Program-made: the position numbers and the translations under genes
NCBI GenBank assembly: GCA_020249775.1
Contig: JADCFA010000002.1
Span: 206,672-270,671, forward strand
Length of the DNA: 64,000 nt
Direction: 5' to 3'
DNA from: Roseomonas sp.
Lineage (GTDB): Bacteria > Pseudomonadota > Alphaproteobacteria > Acetobacterales > Acetobacteraceae
Part shown: piece by piece, positions 54,717 through 64,000 of the stretch
Numbering within the stretch: position 1 is the first letter of the stretch
How the letters are laid out: every line of letters starts with the position of its first letter
The notes under the pieces: model-generated
The model's database searches: none
The model's input: the letters and a program-made list of their open reading frames with translations, nothing else
Told to the model about the DNA's origin: nothing

Positions 54717-55972
54717 GTGGCTTTAATTTCAGCTTTGACGGCTTCTCAGCGCCTCGCGTTTCAGAACGAGCGGATTTTCATTCGTGCCGTTTCCGGGGTG
54801 GCGGAGCGCCTGATGTATGGGCCCTATATTGAGGTTCCTGAAGGGCGGTATTCGGTTTGCTGGCGCGTTGAACTGATTTGCCAACCCGGTCTTCTGAAGC
54901 GCGGGAGAGCGCTGTTGCGCCTTGATGTGACATCGGATGGTGGCAAGACACTTCTGAAGGAACGAATCATCAGGGCGTCAGACTTCAAGGCAGCCGGTGG
55001 CGCGTTGAGGATTGATTTTGATATTCCAAAGCATGGCGCGCAAAATGTTGAGTTTCGCGTCTATTTTTTCGGGCGAGGCGATTTCTATTTGGACATGACA
55101 CGGGAAGTCCGTGATCAATCAGGAAATCTTTTTTTTCAGATCCGAACCTGTTTGACACGATTTCCTTGCAAGACATTGGTGCGAAAGAACTGAATTTCGT
55201 TGAACAGGCTCTTGCTGGCCTGTCCAAGCTTCGGCGCCGCGGTGCCAGGCTATTTGTCGGTCCGCATGGGGTGCGCGCATCGCTGAATGGCGTTGAGGTT
55301 TTCATCTCCAAAGAAGAGGATTTTTAGATATTCGATGAAGTGTTTTTATTGAATACCTATGGCGCGGAATTATCGGGAGGCTTGGTAGTAGCGGATGTCG
55401 GCATGAATGCGGGTTTTGCCGCGCTGAGATTCGCCGCATGCCATGAGGTGGTTGAGGTTCATGGGTTTGAACCATTTGAGGCACCCTTCAAGCGTGCCAT
55501 TTATAATTTTGCACTGAATTCGGCGCTGAAGCCAAAAATCATTCCCCATAAGTTTGGTCTATATGACAGGGATATGTCCCTCACGGTTGGATACGATCCA
55601 GAGCATACAAGCGGAACCTCCATTCGGGGTGGCCTGCCGAAAGAGAAGGTCTCAATCGAACTCCGCGATGCCGCGCTTGTTCTTGGGCCGGTTATCGAAA
55701 GCGCCAAGGCACGAGGACTGGCCTTCCTGCTCAAGCTGGATTGCGAAGGATCCGAATTCCCCATTTTTGAAAGCCTGGAGAAGGCCGATCTGCTCGGGAA
55801 AATTGATGTTGTCCTGATGGAATGGCATATGTGGTGGGATGCGTCCAAGACCCAGCGTGTTCTGATTGAACCGCTTCTTACCAAGGGTTTCCTGGTGCTG
55901 GATCGCACCAGAAATCCCGAAACATACTCCGGCTTCATCAGCGCCGTCCGCCTTGCGCAAGCCGCGCGATGA
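54717..55972 (+). pseudogene. Broken FkbM-family methyltransferase gene
   Basis: One gene in pieces. GTG 54717 (AAAGGTGA upstream) opens a frame to 55193. At the T-run 55131-55138 a one-base shift would continue as SDPNLFDTISLQDIG...RLFVGPHGVRASLNGVEVF, then TAG at 55325-55327 breaks it, and the frame goes on as IFDEVFLLNTYGAELSGG into the methyltransferase. Its SAM site is VADVGMNAGFAALRFA and the FkbM block is LKLDCEGSEFPIF. GTG 55340 could restart the catalytic part alone. Intact ancestors would be about 418 aa. Confidence 0.72.
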
Positions 55973-56147
55973 CCTAACGGTCGTGATTGCGCTTTGTTGT
56001 GGATTCCTTATTGGCCCTCTCGAATGATTGTTGCACTGCTGCCGAAATTCCACCAATCGAAGCAGGCGTTAGCGACCTTTCCGACAATAGTTTTTTGCCC
56101 TTGCCGAACTGCTGGTTTTGGCGTTGCGCATGCGTGTCTCCCCTCGT
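55973..56147. other. Intergenic spacer before IS1182 remnant
   Basis: Low-GC 175 bp; nothing coding. May include the end of the IS1182-type element and its flank. Confidence 0.35.
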
Positions 56148-56315
56148 TTATGCTGTTGCCATGCGCAGCTTGAGAAGGTTCGGGGTGGTGCAGATCATGG
56201 TCCATTCGCCTCTGACATTATTCAGGCCACGGAGGAGGAATTGCCGACCCCTCTGGGCTGCTTGACCTGGCCGAATACCGGCTCGACAGTGTGTTTTCGC
56301 AATCCATATCGGCTG
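56148..56315 (-). pseudogene. 3' remnant of an IS1182-family transposase
   Basis: Read on the minus strand: YGLRKHTVEPVFGQVKQPRG, then after a one-base shift RQFLLRGLNNVRGEWTMICT and NLLKLRMATA-stop. This is the end of IS1182-type transposases. The rest of the gene is gone and the frame is broken. Confidence 0.8.
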
Positions 56316-56420
56316 CGCGGCCCGGCGTTAAATGGGCTTGGACGCCCCGCTCGGCGGGGATGAACTCGAGAGCGGAATTGGTGCGGTGCCCGGTCACTTT
56401 CGATCACGGGACTCACCGCT

Positions 56421-56566
56421 AGAGCATGTTGCGTTCACATGGGTTCACGCAACCCGCTCTAAATTGTTTTTTCGAGCATCTTCACACGTTCAGATGATTC
56501 CATCTGAACTTGATCTGCTTTAGAACATTTTCGAGCCAAGTGAAATCACTTGGCAGCATGGTTTAG
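56421..56566. repeat. Dispersed palindromic repeat, copy B
   Basis: Contains three palindromes in a row: GTTGCGTTCAC...GGGTTCACGCAAC, TTCAGATG-ATTC-CATCTGAA (56489-56508, perfect) and CCAAGTGA-AA-TCACTTGG (56536-56553, perfect), separated by the tag TTTCGAGC. Related parts occur at 10194 and 57854. Confidence 0.65.
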
Positions 56567-56668
56567 GGCGGCGCCCATGAAGGCCAGGGAACGGAAACCG
56601 CTGGAGAACCTCCAACCGATCAGCGATTCAAGCGTTCTTGCCTGGGCTTCAAAAAAACAGCGTCGAAA

Positions 56669-57775
56669 TCAATTCCGTGGCAGGCGCGCCGCTATTGGTG
56701 CTTCCGGATTTTGCGCACGGTGGCGTAACAAATGATCGGCCAGCACAAGCGCCATCATCGCCTCGCCCACCGGGACAGCGCGGATGCCAACGCAGGGGTC
56801 ATGCCGGCCCTTGGTGATGATCTCCACATCCTGCCCGAAGCGATCCACCCCACGGCGCGGCTCGAGGATGGAACTGGTGGGCTTTACCGCAAACCGCGCC
56901 ACAATCGGTTGACCAGTGCTGATGCCCCCTAAAACACCGCCGGCGTGATTGGCCTGAAAGGCGACCAAGCCGCCCTCAGCCATGCGCATTTCATCCGCAT
57001 TTGCCGTGCCGGTCAGGGCAGCGGCGGCGAAGCCATCACCAATCTCAACCCCTTTGACGGCATTGATGCCCATCAGCGCCCCGGCCAAATCCGCATCCAG
57101 CTTGCCATATATTGGCGCGCCCAGGCCGGGGGGCACACCTTCGGCCACGACCTCGATCACGGCACCCACTGAATTGCCGGATTTGCGCAACGCCAGAAGC
57201 TGTTCTTCCCAGCGCGCCGCGGCGGCGCGATCCGGGCAGAAAAAGTCATTCTCCTCCACCGCGGCCCAGTCCCAATGGGCGCGATCCACCACATCACCGC
57301 CCATGGCGACCAAGGCGCCCCTGATCCGCACGCCATCGCCCAGCACCTTCCGCGCGATGGCGCCGGCCGCAACGCGCATGGCGGTCTCCCGCGCGCTGGA
57401 ACGCCCACCGCCACGATAATCGCGAATGCCGTATTTCAGCTCATAGGCAATATCGGCGTGGCCGGGGCGGAAGCGATCCTTGATTTCACCGTAATCCTTG
57501 CTGCGCTGGTCGGTGTTTTCGATCATGAGCGCAATCGGCGTCCCGGTGGTTTGACCTTCAAATACGCCAGAGAGAATCCGCACCTGATCCGCTTCCTGGC
57601 GTTGTGTCACGAATTTGGATTGGCCAGGCCGGCGCCGGTCCAGGAAGGGCTGGATATCGGCTTCCGAAAGCGCCATGCGCGCCGGTGCGCCATCCACCAC
57701 GCAGCCAATCGCGGGTCCATGGCTTTCGCCCCAGGTGGTGACGCGGAAAAGATGGCCAAAGCTATTATGCGACAT
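56669..57775 (-). CDS. aroC: Chorismate synthase
   Basis: Last step of the shikimate pathway; FMN-dependent. 368 aa. [55 protein letters not shown] and [15 protein letters not shown] are the three family signatures. Full length, intact, despite repeat-rich surroundings. Confidence 0.96.
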   Translation of the reverse strand: MSHNSFGHLFRVTTWGESHGPAIGCVVDGAPARMALSEADIQPFLDRRRPGQSKFVTQRQEADQVRILSGVFEGQTTGTPIALMIENTDQRSKDYGEIKDRFRPGHADIAYELKYGIRDYRGGGRSSARETAMRVAAGAIARKVLGDGVRIRGALVAMGGDVVDRAHWDWAAVEENDFFCPDRAAAARWEEQLLALRKSGNSVGAVIEVVAEGVPPGLGAPIYGKLDADLAGALMGINAVKGVEIGDGFAAAALTGTANADEMRMAEGGLVAFQANHAGGVLGGISTGQPIVARFAVKPTSSILEPRRGVDRFGQDVEIITKGRHDPCVGIRAVPVGEAMMALVLADHLLRHRAQNPEAPIAARLPRN

Positions 57776-57853
57776 AGGCCATGGGTCTATCCCGCCCCCT
57801 GTTCCACGACAAGCGCCGCGCTATGCCCCACCCTGAGCCGGTTTCCGTCCGCA

Positions 57854-57930
57854 TGCGTTCATGGGAACCGTTCTAAACCTTCGTTTGGTAGCATTTTCGA
57901 GCCGCCAAGTGATTCCACTTGGCTTGAAAA
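57854..57930. repeat. Dispersed palindromic repeat, copy C
   Basis: GCGTTCATGGGAACCGTTCTAAACC, then ATTTTCGAGCCGCCAAGTG-ATTC-CACTTGGCTTGAAAA split into core and palindrome; the latter part closely matches copy A. Located between convergent ends of aroC promoter side and the chemoreceptor's end. Confidence 0.65.
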
Positions 57931-57934
57931 AGCC

Positions 57935-59962
57935 CTAGGCCGCCCGAAGCCGCGCCGTCAGAGATGCGATTTCCTGCTGTAACTCGGCGCTCTGCCGCGC
58001 CATGGCCGTGGCCTGATCGCCCAGCGCCGAGATAGGTTCGCCTGCGGCCTCCATGCCGTCCTGCACCTTCGCCACTGCGCCAGCCACCGCCGTGGTCCCA
58101 TCAGCGGCAGCGGCGATGCCTTGGGCTATTTCGCGCGTCGCTGCCCCTTGTTGTTCAATCGCCTCCGCTGTCTCAGCAGCGATGCTGTCAATGCGCTGCA
58201 CCACCTGGGCTATGCCCTGGATGGCCGCCACCGCTTCGGTCGAGGTGCTACGGATTTCCTGCACCTGGCGCGAAATCTCCTCAGTCGCCTTGGCGGTTTG
58301 CGTGGCCAGCGCCTTTACCTCGGAAGCGACCACGGCAAAGCCCTTGCCAGCTTCGCCCGCACGCGCCGCTTCGATGGTGGCGTTCAGCGCCAAAAGATTG
58401 GTCTGCCCTGCAATGGCGGTGATCAGCTTCACGACATCGCCGATCTTCTCCGCCGCGCCGGAAAGCCCCTGCACAATAGCGTCGGTGCGGTCCGCATCGC
58501 TCACCGCCTGCGCGGCGATGGTCGCGGAATGGCGGATTTGTTCGGAAACCGCCGCCACGGTGGAGGTAAGTTCCTCAGCTGCCGCGGCGACCTTACCCGT
58601 TTCCTCCCGCGCGCGCTCGGCGCTGGCGCCGATGCTGCCCGTGGCCTCCTGCGCGGAAAGCTGCGCCTGGGTGAGCGTCGCGAGGGTTTCACGGCTGGTT
58701 TTTGCCTGTTGCGCCAAGCTTTGCAGCTTGGGCGTTATATTGGCTTCCAGCACGCGGTTCGCTTCGGCGCGCAAGGCCGCATAATCAGTCTTGAGGCGCG
58801 CGAGTTCCGCCTGAGCTTCATCCCGCGCGGCATTGGCGCTGGTGAGGTCCGCGCGAAGCGTCGCGAGAACGCCGATGTCAGGTCTTTTTCCCTTTGTCTC
58901 GGGAAGCCCGCGCCGGAGGGTGAAAAACGCTGTAAGCGCCGCCAAGGCCAGGGCAAGTGCACCAAGGGCAACGGGCAGGATTTGCATCGGCAGCTTTTGC
59001 GGCTGCGCCGGGCGGGCGCGCTTGGCTTCTTCCGCAGCGGCGGCCAGCACGGGCGCGATGGTGGTCTGGAAGCGAGCCCCGGCCTCATTCAACCGTGCCG
59101 CGGCGGCGGCAACTTCCTGGCCGGAAGCTACTTCGCGCGCATGCCGGGCAGAAGGCGCTTCCAGCATTCCATGGGCGCGCTGCAAGCCGGCGGCAGCTTC
59201 GCGGAGCGCCTGATAGCGCGGCGCATCGCCAAGCGCGGCCAAGGCGGCCCGAAGCGTTGCAAGCGCAGTATTCTGCGCCGTGATCAGCGCCTGATGCGCG
59301 GTATCATCACGCGCGGCGCTGGCACGATTGGCAATGCCGAAAAGTTCTTCCGCCGCGTCACGCGCGCGGAGCAGCGCCGCCTGACGCGGAATTTCATTAT
59401 TGGCGAGCAGGCCGCGTGGACGGGATGCCTGACCGCGCGGCGCAGGGGCGCCATTCATGACGCGACTGATTTCCTGGCCAACTTCGTCAATGGCGGGCAG
59501 CAAGGCCGCGCGAAAAAGGCGGTGAGCGCCACCAAGCGCGGCGATTTGGCGTTCCGCTTCCTGCCGCGCCTGCTGTTCGGCTTCCAGCGCCATGCCAAGC
59601 TGGCGCAAGGCGCCTGCAAGGCCGGCGCTGGCCGTCTGCACTGTGGTGGGGATTTGCGGATTGCCACGCAGCAGCCCATTCAAACGATCTTCCGCCTGAC
59701 GGGCGCGGCGCCCAGCTTCAGTCAGCTCAGTGGCTGAGCGCGCCAGCAGCATGGGCGGCACAGCCCCAGAAAGTTCCGTGGCGCGCTGCGCGATATCCAA
59801 GCTGCGCGCCAGCATGTGCAGGCGCGGATCGGCGGGCGGAGGGGGCAGGGTTTGCGGCAGCCCGTGCATAATGCCGGCCGTGCCCAAGGCTGTGAGCCCG
59901 GCGGCGAAACCGAGCCCCAAGATAAAGCGTTTTGAAAACGGCGCATGAGCAACTGAAGCCAT
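57935..59962 (-). CDS. Methyl-accepting chemotaxis protein
   Basis: 675 aa from ATG 59962 (the frame is open further but TM1 starts here). TM1 about 12-32 ([20 protein letters not shown]), a long periplasmic helical domain of about 310 residues, TM2 near 348-370 ([19 protein letters not shown]), then signalling coiled coil with [20 protein letters not shown] and [19 protein letters not shown]. No HAMP motif is obvious after TM2. Orphan receptor. Confidence 0.93.
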   Translation of the reverse strand: MASVAHAPFSKRFILGLGFAAGLTALGTAGIMHGLPQTLPPPPADPRLHMLARSLDIAQRATELSGAVPPMLLARSATELTEAGRRARQAEDRLNGLLRGNPQIPTTVQTASAGLAGALRQLGMALEAEQQARQEAERQIAALGGAHRLFRAALLPAIDEVGQEISRVMNGAPAPRGQASRPRGLLANNEIPRQAALLRARDAAEELFGIANRASAARDDTAHQALITAQNTALATLRAALAALGDAPRYQALREAAAGLQRAHGMLEAPSARHAREVASGQEVAAAAARLNEAGARFQTTIAPVLAAAAEEAKRARPAQPQKLPMQILPVALGALALALAALTAFFTLRRGLPETKGKRPDIGVLATLRADLTSANAARDEAQAELARLKTDYAALRAEANRVLEANITPKLQSLAQQAKTSRETLATLTQAQLSAQEATGSIGASAERAREETGKVAAAAEELTSTVAAVSEQIRHSATIAAQAVSDADRTDAIVQGLSGAAEKIGDVVKLITAIAGQTNLLALNATIEAARAGEAGKGFAVVASEVKALATQTAKATEEISRQVQEIRSTSTEAVAAIQGIAQVVQRIDSIAAETAEAIEQQGAATREIAQGIAAAADGTTAVAGAVAKVQDGMEAAGEPISALGDQATAMARQSAELQQEIASLTARLRAA

Positions 59963-60149
59963 CGGGATTTTCCGCACTAGGGTGATCGACGACAAGCTAC
60001 GCATCTTAGCCGGTATTCCTGAATCGGCAGTGAGGAAGAAAGCGCGTTTTTCAATCAGGCGTTCCAATTCGTGGCATGCTTTCTTTACCAAGAATTATGC
60101 ATTGCGCTTTTGTTGCCATCCCGATAACGGCCCTTGTCAAGAAATTTTA

Positions 60150-60428
60150 ACAATTGCCTCCAATGCGTCTTCGCTTAGTCAGCAAACCACGCGTCTGTCA
60201 TCCACCGGTTACTCAGGTGGACTTGCGGCGGGGCGATACCAGAACGTGGCTGCCGCGGTGGAAGAGCGCGCTATCGCCATTCCTGAGGCTTAGGACCCGG
60301 CAAATGCCCTGGCCCAGACGGTGCGGCGCGCCGCCGATAAGGCCGATCGCGTCAACGCCTTGATTGATGGGCCGAAAGTGCCGTCGGTCGGGATCAACAG
60401 CGTGACTAGGCTTATTGGGTCCGTCGCA
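60150..60428 (+). pseudogene. Fragment of a methyl-accepting chemotaxis protein
   Basis: The plus-strand frame reads RYQNVAAAVEERAIAIPEA-stop (TAG 60291) then ALAQTVRRAADKADRVNALI and SVGINSVTRLIGSVA. This aligns codon for codon with the receptor at 43616 ([17 protein letters not shown] ... [15 protein letters not shown] ... [14 protein letters not shown]). It lacks both ends and has an internal stop. Not derived from its neighbour at 57935, which lies on the opposite strand. Confidence 0.8.
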
Positions 60429-60604
60429 GTAACGAAAAAGCGCAATTTCAGCAGCGGTGTATGAACAATCCCCAACACGGCGGATTTTGCCACTTCGTGG
60501 CAAGTTATCTTGGTCAGGCAGACCTGAAGGACCTCGTGGCGGGCTTGCCCTCAAGTGCACTCTGCTGAATGCTTGGTTGCTACAAACCAGCAAAGGCCCC
60601 TGCC
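60429..60604. other. Spacer before family-5 binding protein
   Basis: No coding frame recognised and no riboswitch aptamer seen, unlike the leader of the paralogue at 21109. A weak ribosome binding site (AAAGG) precedes ATG 60605. Confidence 0.4.
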
Positions 60605-62188
60605 ATGTTGCAACGCCGTTCCCTGATGCTTGCCACCGCGGGCGCGCTTGCCGCGCCGCGCCTTGCCACCGGCCAGGCAGCCGCGCGCATGCTGCGCTTC
60701 ATTCCGCAAAGTAATCTCTCCAGCATGGACCCGGTCTGGAGCACCGCCGTCATCGTGCGCAATCATGGCCTCATGGTCTATGATACCTTATTCGGCCTAG
60801 GTGCGGATTTCCGGGCCAAGCACCAAATGCTCTCGGGGCATGAGGTTTCCGCCGATGGACTGACCTGGACCATGACGCTTCGCCCAGGGCTCCGCTTTCA
60901 TGACAATGAACCGGTTCGCGCGAAGGATTGCATCGCTTCCATCAGTCGCTGGTCAAAGCGCGATGTGCTCGGTCAGAGGCTAGGCGTGCTGCTGAATGAA
61001 ATGCGCGCCTTGGATGACAATCGCCTTGAAATTCGCCTGAAGCAGCCTTGGGCAGGCTTGGCTTGGGCGCTTGGCAAGCCCTCGGCCAGCATATGCGCCA
61101 TCATGCCGGAACGCATCGCGGAAACCGATGCCTTCCAGCAAATTCGCGACTTCACCGGCAGCGGCCCCTTTCGCTTTCGCCCGGATCTGTTCCGTTCTGG
61201 CGATATCGCTGTCTATGACCGCTTCGAAGGTTATCAAACACGCCAGGAGACCTCTGACTTCATGGCGGGTGGGAAGCCTGTGCATTTCGATCGGATCGAA
61301 TGGCGCATCATGCCCGATCCTTCCACCGCATCGGCGGCGCTGCAAAACAATGAAGCCGATTGGTGGGAAACGCCGCATGCGGATTTGCTGCCACTGCTGC
61401 GCCGCCATCGGGACATAGTGGTGGATCGCATCAATAGCGCTGGCAATCTTGGTGTGCTGCGCTTCAACTTCCTTCACCCACCCTTTGACAATGTAGCTGT
61501 GCGCCGCGCACTTCTGCCCGCGATTGACCAGCGCGTCTTCATGGATGCGGCTATCGGCACGGATCAAACGCTATCCCATGTGCCGGCGGGCGTCTTTACC
61601 CCCGGCACGCCGCTTGCGAATGATGCCGGGCTTGAAGTGCTGACCGGCCCGCGCAGCCTTGATGCCGCGCGCGCAGCCCTGGCGGCTTCGGGCTATAAGA
61701 ATGAACGCGTTGTGATGATGTCGGCTACCGATTTGCCGGTATTGCAAAACCTGGCTGTTGTCGCATCCGATCTCATGCGCCGCATCGGCTTCAATGTGGA
61801 TTTCATTTCTATGGATTGGGGTACGCAAATCCAGCGCCGGACCAACCGCGGCCCGGTGGATCAGGGCGGCTGGAGCGCCTTTTGCACCACCTGGGAAGGC
61901 CTGGATGTCTCCGTGCCCGGCAGCCATATGCCCATCCGCGGCAATGGCGCCAATGCCTGGTCTGGCTGGCCCAGCATGCCAAAGCTTGAGGAATTGCGCG
62001 ATGCCTGGTTTGCTGCGCCTGACCTAGCTGCCGAGAAAACGATCGCCGAGGAAATCCAGCGCGTGGCCTGGCAGGAAGTGCCCTTCATTCCGCTTGGCCT
62101 GGTATTGCCGCCACAAGCCTATCGGCGGAGCATTCGCGATGTGGTAAAAGGCGGCCCGGCTTTGTTCTGGGGAGTGAAACGCGCATGA
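60605..62188 (+). CDS. Family-5 ABC substrate-binding protein, second copy
   Basis: 527 aa from ATG 60605, with signal QRRSLMLATAGALAAPRLATGQAA. Close in layout to the riboswitch-controlled protein at 19532: RMLRFIPQSNLSSMDPVWS, TLRPGLRFHDNEPVRAKDC, GSGPFRF and LRFNFLHPPFDNVAVRRAL. No adjacent permease/ATPase; it overlaps the next gene by four bases. Ligand unknown. Confidence 0.88.
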   Translation: MLQRRSLMLATAGALAAPRLATGQAAARMLRFIPQSNLSSMDPVWSTAVIVRNHGLMVYDTLFGLGADFRAKHQMLSGHEVSADGLTWTMTLRPGLRFHDNEPVRAKDCIASISRWSKRDVLGQRLGVLLNEMRALDDNRLEIRLKQPWAGLAWALGKPSASICAIMPERIAETDAFQQIRDFTGSGPFRFRPDLFRSGDIAVYDRFEGYQTRQETSDFMAGGKPVHFDRIEWRIMPDPSTASAALQNNEADWWETPHADLLPLLRRHRDIVVDRINSAGNLGVLRFNFLHPPFDNVAVRRALLPAIDQRVFMDAAIGTDQTLSHVPAGVFTPGTPLANDAGLEVLTGPRSLDAARAALAASGYKNERVVMMSATDLPVLQNLAVVASDLMRRIGFNVDFISMDWGTQIQRRTNRGPVDQGGWSAFCTTWEGLDVSVPGSHMPIRGNGANAWSGWPSMPKLEELRDAWFAAPDLAAEKTIAEEIQRVAWQEVPFIPLGLVLPPQAYRRSIRDVVKGGPALFWGVKRA

Positions 62189-62754
62189 GGAAGCTTGGGT
62201 ATTCTTCGGCCATCCTGACATTGGTGATGGCACCGGTCGCTTCGCCATTGGCGGAACCCGTGAAGCCAAACCCGAAACTGCCTGAGGCTGTGGCTGCCGC
62301 GCCGGTGGTGCCAAAGGGCGTCGTACCCGACGGGCGCATGAGCTACGCATGCATGCTCGGCCAGGTCAGCGGGGCAGCGCTTTCGCTCATGCTTGGGTCG
62401 GGCAGTGTTTGGGGTGCGCTCGCGGATGCCGCATTGGGGCGCCCACCCAGCGCCGAACAACGCGCCCTCTGCGCGCTGGGAGAGGCGCTGGCGCCCCATG
62501 TCGCTGCGGCAACGGAGGGCGTTGCGGAGGAGCTTTGGGCCGGCGCGCAACGTCAGGCAGAGGCGGCTAAGGATATGATGGCGGCCGGCAGTGTGCAGAT
62601 TGAGCAGGCCTGGACGGGCATGTGGGATGTGACGGCGGAAAAAAGCGCCAGCGCCGGCAGTGATCTTGCGCGTTTGTGTGAAGGCTACGCGAGCTGCGCT
62701 TGGCTGCGGGATACCACGGCCAATACCTGGTCGCGTCTTTGGCCAATGCGGTGA
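62185..62754 (+). CDS. Exported protein of unknown function
   Basis: 189 aa. Signal peptide RKLGYSSAILTLVMAPVASPLA, then an Ala-rich helical body with two well-separated Cys pairs (YACMLG, ALCALGEAL; later RLCEGYASCAW). ATG overlaps the binding-protein stop, so the two are probably a functional pair, perhaps an accessory periplasmic subunit. No family recognised. Confidence 0.7.
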   Translation: MRKLGYSSAILTLVMAPVASPLAEPVKPNPKLPEAVAAAPVVPKGVVPDGRMSYACMLGQVSGAALSLMLGSGSVWGALADAALGRPPSAEQRALCALGEALAPHVAAATEGVAEELWAGAQRQAEAAKDMMAAGSVQIEQAWTGMWDVTAEKSASAGSDLARLCEGYASCAWLRDTTANTWSRLWPMR

Positions 62755-63517
62755 TACCAAGCAAGGGATAAACCTCTTGGCACTTTATTTCTTCGGAAGC
62801 GATGGCGTGCACGACCATAGCCTTTGTCGCGAATCAGCTGGAAAGGACACCATAGATACCGGTTTGGTTATCCGCGTTATTGTCGAAAAAGACCATGAGC
62901 TGTGGTAACTTCTTTGCCATGGTTTCGCTCAGGCGAAAAAACTTCGTGATGTGTGCTGCGACCGCCAGCGGCGCCTTTGCGGAGAACACCTAACCGGACG
63001 AGCTCCGCAATTTCCAGTTTGCGCTGTCTTTCGAGCTTTTCGTGAACCTCGCCTATCTGGATAAGGTCCACTTGCCCCCAAAATATTCCATAAGTTGACC
63101 TATGACTTTGAACTGGCGCTTGTCCAAACCTGAGGTTGTGTGAGCCTACCGGAACCACGCATTGGAGAGGATCGTAAGTAGGGTGATGTCGGCGCCCTTA
63201 ATGGCTTGTTGGAGGCAAAACATAAATCACACCATCCAATCAGCCACCTCCAGCTCGCTCCTTTAGGTAGCCCAAAGGATAGTATAATAGACACTTCGCT
63301 CCAGGCGTCTCCGGAAGGACGAGGTGTAGAAGTGTTGAGGTCTGACTTCTGAGCGCGTCAAAAAGAGGCTAAGGAACCCCCGATCAATCGCATAACTGCG
63401 TCGTTGTTTTGTGGTGACGGCGATCTTGGTCGGATTCCTGGCGGTGTTGATCGCTTCTGCTACTATTTTGGGGGAATAAACGCTCGCCCTCCCCCCCTTT
63501 CAGACGCAATTCACCCG
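62755..63517. other. Low-GC region without an intact gene
   Basis: 763 bp, clearly poorer in GC than the rest (near 63060-63300 it is close to half A+T or more). Short open frames do not look coding and no family was recognised. Possibly transposon flank or decayed mobile DNA next to the IS5-type transposase. Confidence 0.5.
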
Positions 63518-64000
63518 TCACGCGCGACAGTATCGCATCAAAACACGCCGCTTCATGTAGAGATTGGCGAGAGCACAGAGAACCTCAAAGCGCGTCCCGT
63601 TCTTCGCAAGGCCCCGATAGCGGACTTGGGTGAAACCAAAAATCCGCTTGATGATCAGCGGCGGATGCTCGCCCTTCGCCCGCACGCGCGATTTGGTGGC
63701 GTTCTTCGCACGCTGTTCCTCTGATAGTGGATGCCCGCGCGATCCTCTGCGCTGGGTCATGTACTGCGCGGCGGGGGCAGCAGCCCGGATCGCTTCTGTC
63801 TGGCCCTGATAGGCAGTGTCGCCCCAAACCTTCGTCTCGGCACCATGCAGCAGGCTCGGGACCATCTGACTGTCATGCACATTGGCCGCGGTCACCTCAG
63901 TGGAATGGATGACCTTCTCCTTGCTGTCCACACCAATGTGACCCTTCATCCCGAAATACCATTGATTGCCCTTCCGGGTCTGGTGCATTTCGGGATCGCG
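63518..64000 (-). mobile_element. IS5-family transposase, C-terminal part (runs off the window)
   Basis: Minus-strand frame stops at 63518 and is still open at the window edge (RDPEMHQTRKGNQWYFGMKG). GMKGHIGVDSKEKVIHSTEVTAANVHDSQM holds the second catalytic Asp; VWGDTAYQGQ and the KNATKSRVRAKGEHPP region with the E site follow, then RYRGLAKNGTRFEVLCALANLYM. Appears intact within the window. Confidence 0.92.

Noticed and set aside
58121..59737. Plus-strand open frame of 538 codons
   Set aside because: Antisense shadow of the chemoreceptor at 57935-59962; high-GC codon bias keeps the opposite frame open. No recognisable domain.
62790..62900. Possible IS transposase remnant (RDKGYG-like string on the minus strand)
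   Set aside because: Only a few residues match loosely; not enough to call a family.

Overview
The window is high-GC (by eye roughly 60-65%) alphaproteobacterial chromosome. EipB, class I PhaC, the xseB-ispA-dxs run, an alanine/LL-diaminopimelate-type aminotransferase beside hom, Bug-family receptors and many import-type solute-binding proteins together suggest Rhodospirillales, most likely an Acetobacteraceae/Roseomonas-like bacterium. The taxon is an inference; there is no rRNA or tRNA gene here to anchor it.

Layout. 161-10041 is one plus-strand import locus: three tandem paralogous binding proteins, a fused double permease and an ATPase, then a phnDCEE-type phosphonate/phosphite importer. 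10348-12944 is thrS-infC on the minus strand, with infC probably starting at ATA. 13002-15058 holds two glycosyltransferases. 15149-19525 holds a small membrane protein, rnd, aspS and eipB. 19532-21300 is an orphan family-5 binding protein behind a clear TPP riboswitch. 21410-25772 is a sugar-acid catabolic cluster (UxaA-type dehydratase, class II aldolase, FAH hydrolase, SDR). 25813-30828 contains phaC, a proline-rich lipoprotein, an aminotransferase and hom. 30892-31516 is an IS3-family remnant that truncates a Bug receptor gene. 31637-34421 is an oxidoreductase cluster. 34431-37537 is xseB-ispA-dxs. 37571-42416 holds a Bug receptor, an HDAC-like deacetylase, TusA, a ROK kinase and DinB with a zinc ribbon. 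42436-46534 holds a CHAP protein, a chemoreceptor and a PHP phosphoesterase.

The accessory part starts at 46553. A Doc/Fic toxin with an RHH-like antitoxin (46764-47383) sits behind a palindromic operator. A long minus-strand run (54525 down to 47400) contains a RibD-type reductase, a BchC-like dehydrogenase, a degenerate 6-pyruvoyl-tetrahydropterin-synthase homologue, a FitAB toxin-antitoxin pair, a glycosyltransferase, a methyltransferase, then OtnK, OtnC and a DUF4406-like protein. The first part of this run looks like an uncharacterised pathway making a modified pterin- or pyrimidine-type small molecule, and it is the strongest candidate for a new system. The right end (54717-64000) mixes housekeeping genes (aroC, a chemoreceptor) with decayed DNA: a broken FkbM-methyltransferase gene, IS1182- and chemoreceptor-derived fragments, dispersed palindromic repeats, a second orphan family-5 binding protein with a coupled unknown gene, and the end of an IS5-family transposase that leaves the window.

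The two most notable signals are the TPP riboswitch controlling a peptide-type (family 5) binding protein, which suggests an unrecognised route for uptake of thiamine or a precursor, and the pterin-like biosynthetic run with a toxin-antitoxin pair embedded in translationally coupled fashion. No CRISPR array and no tRNA gene was seen.
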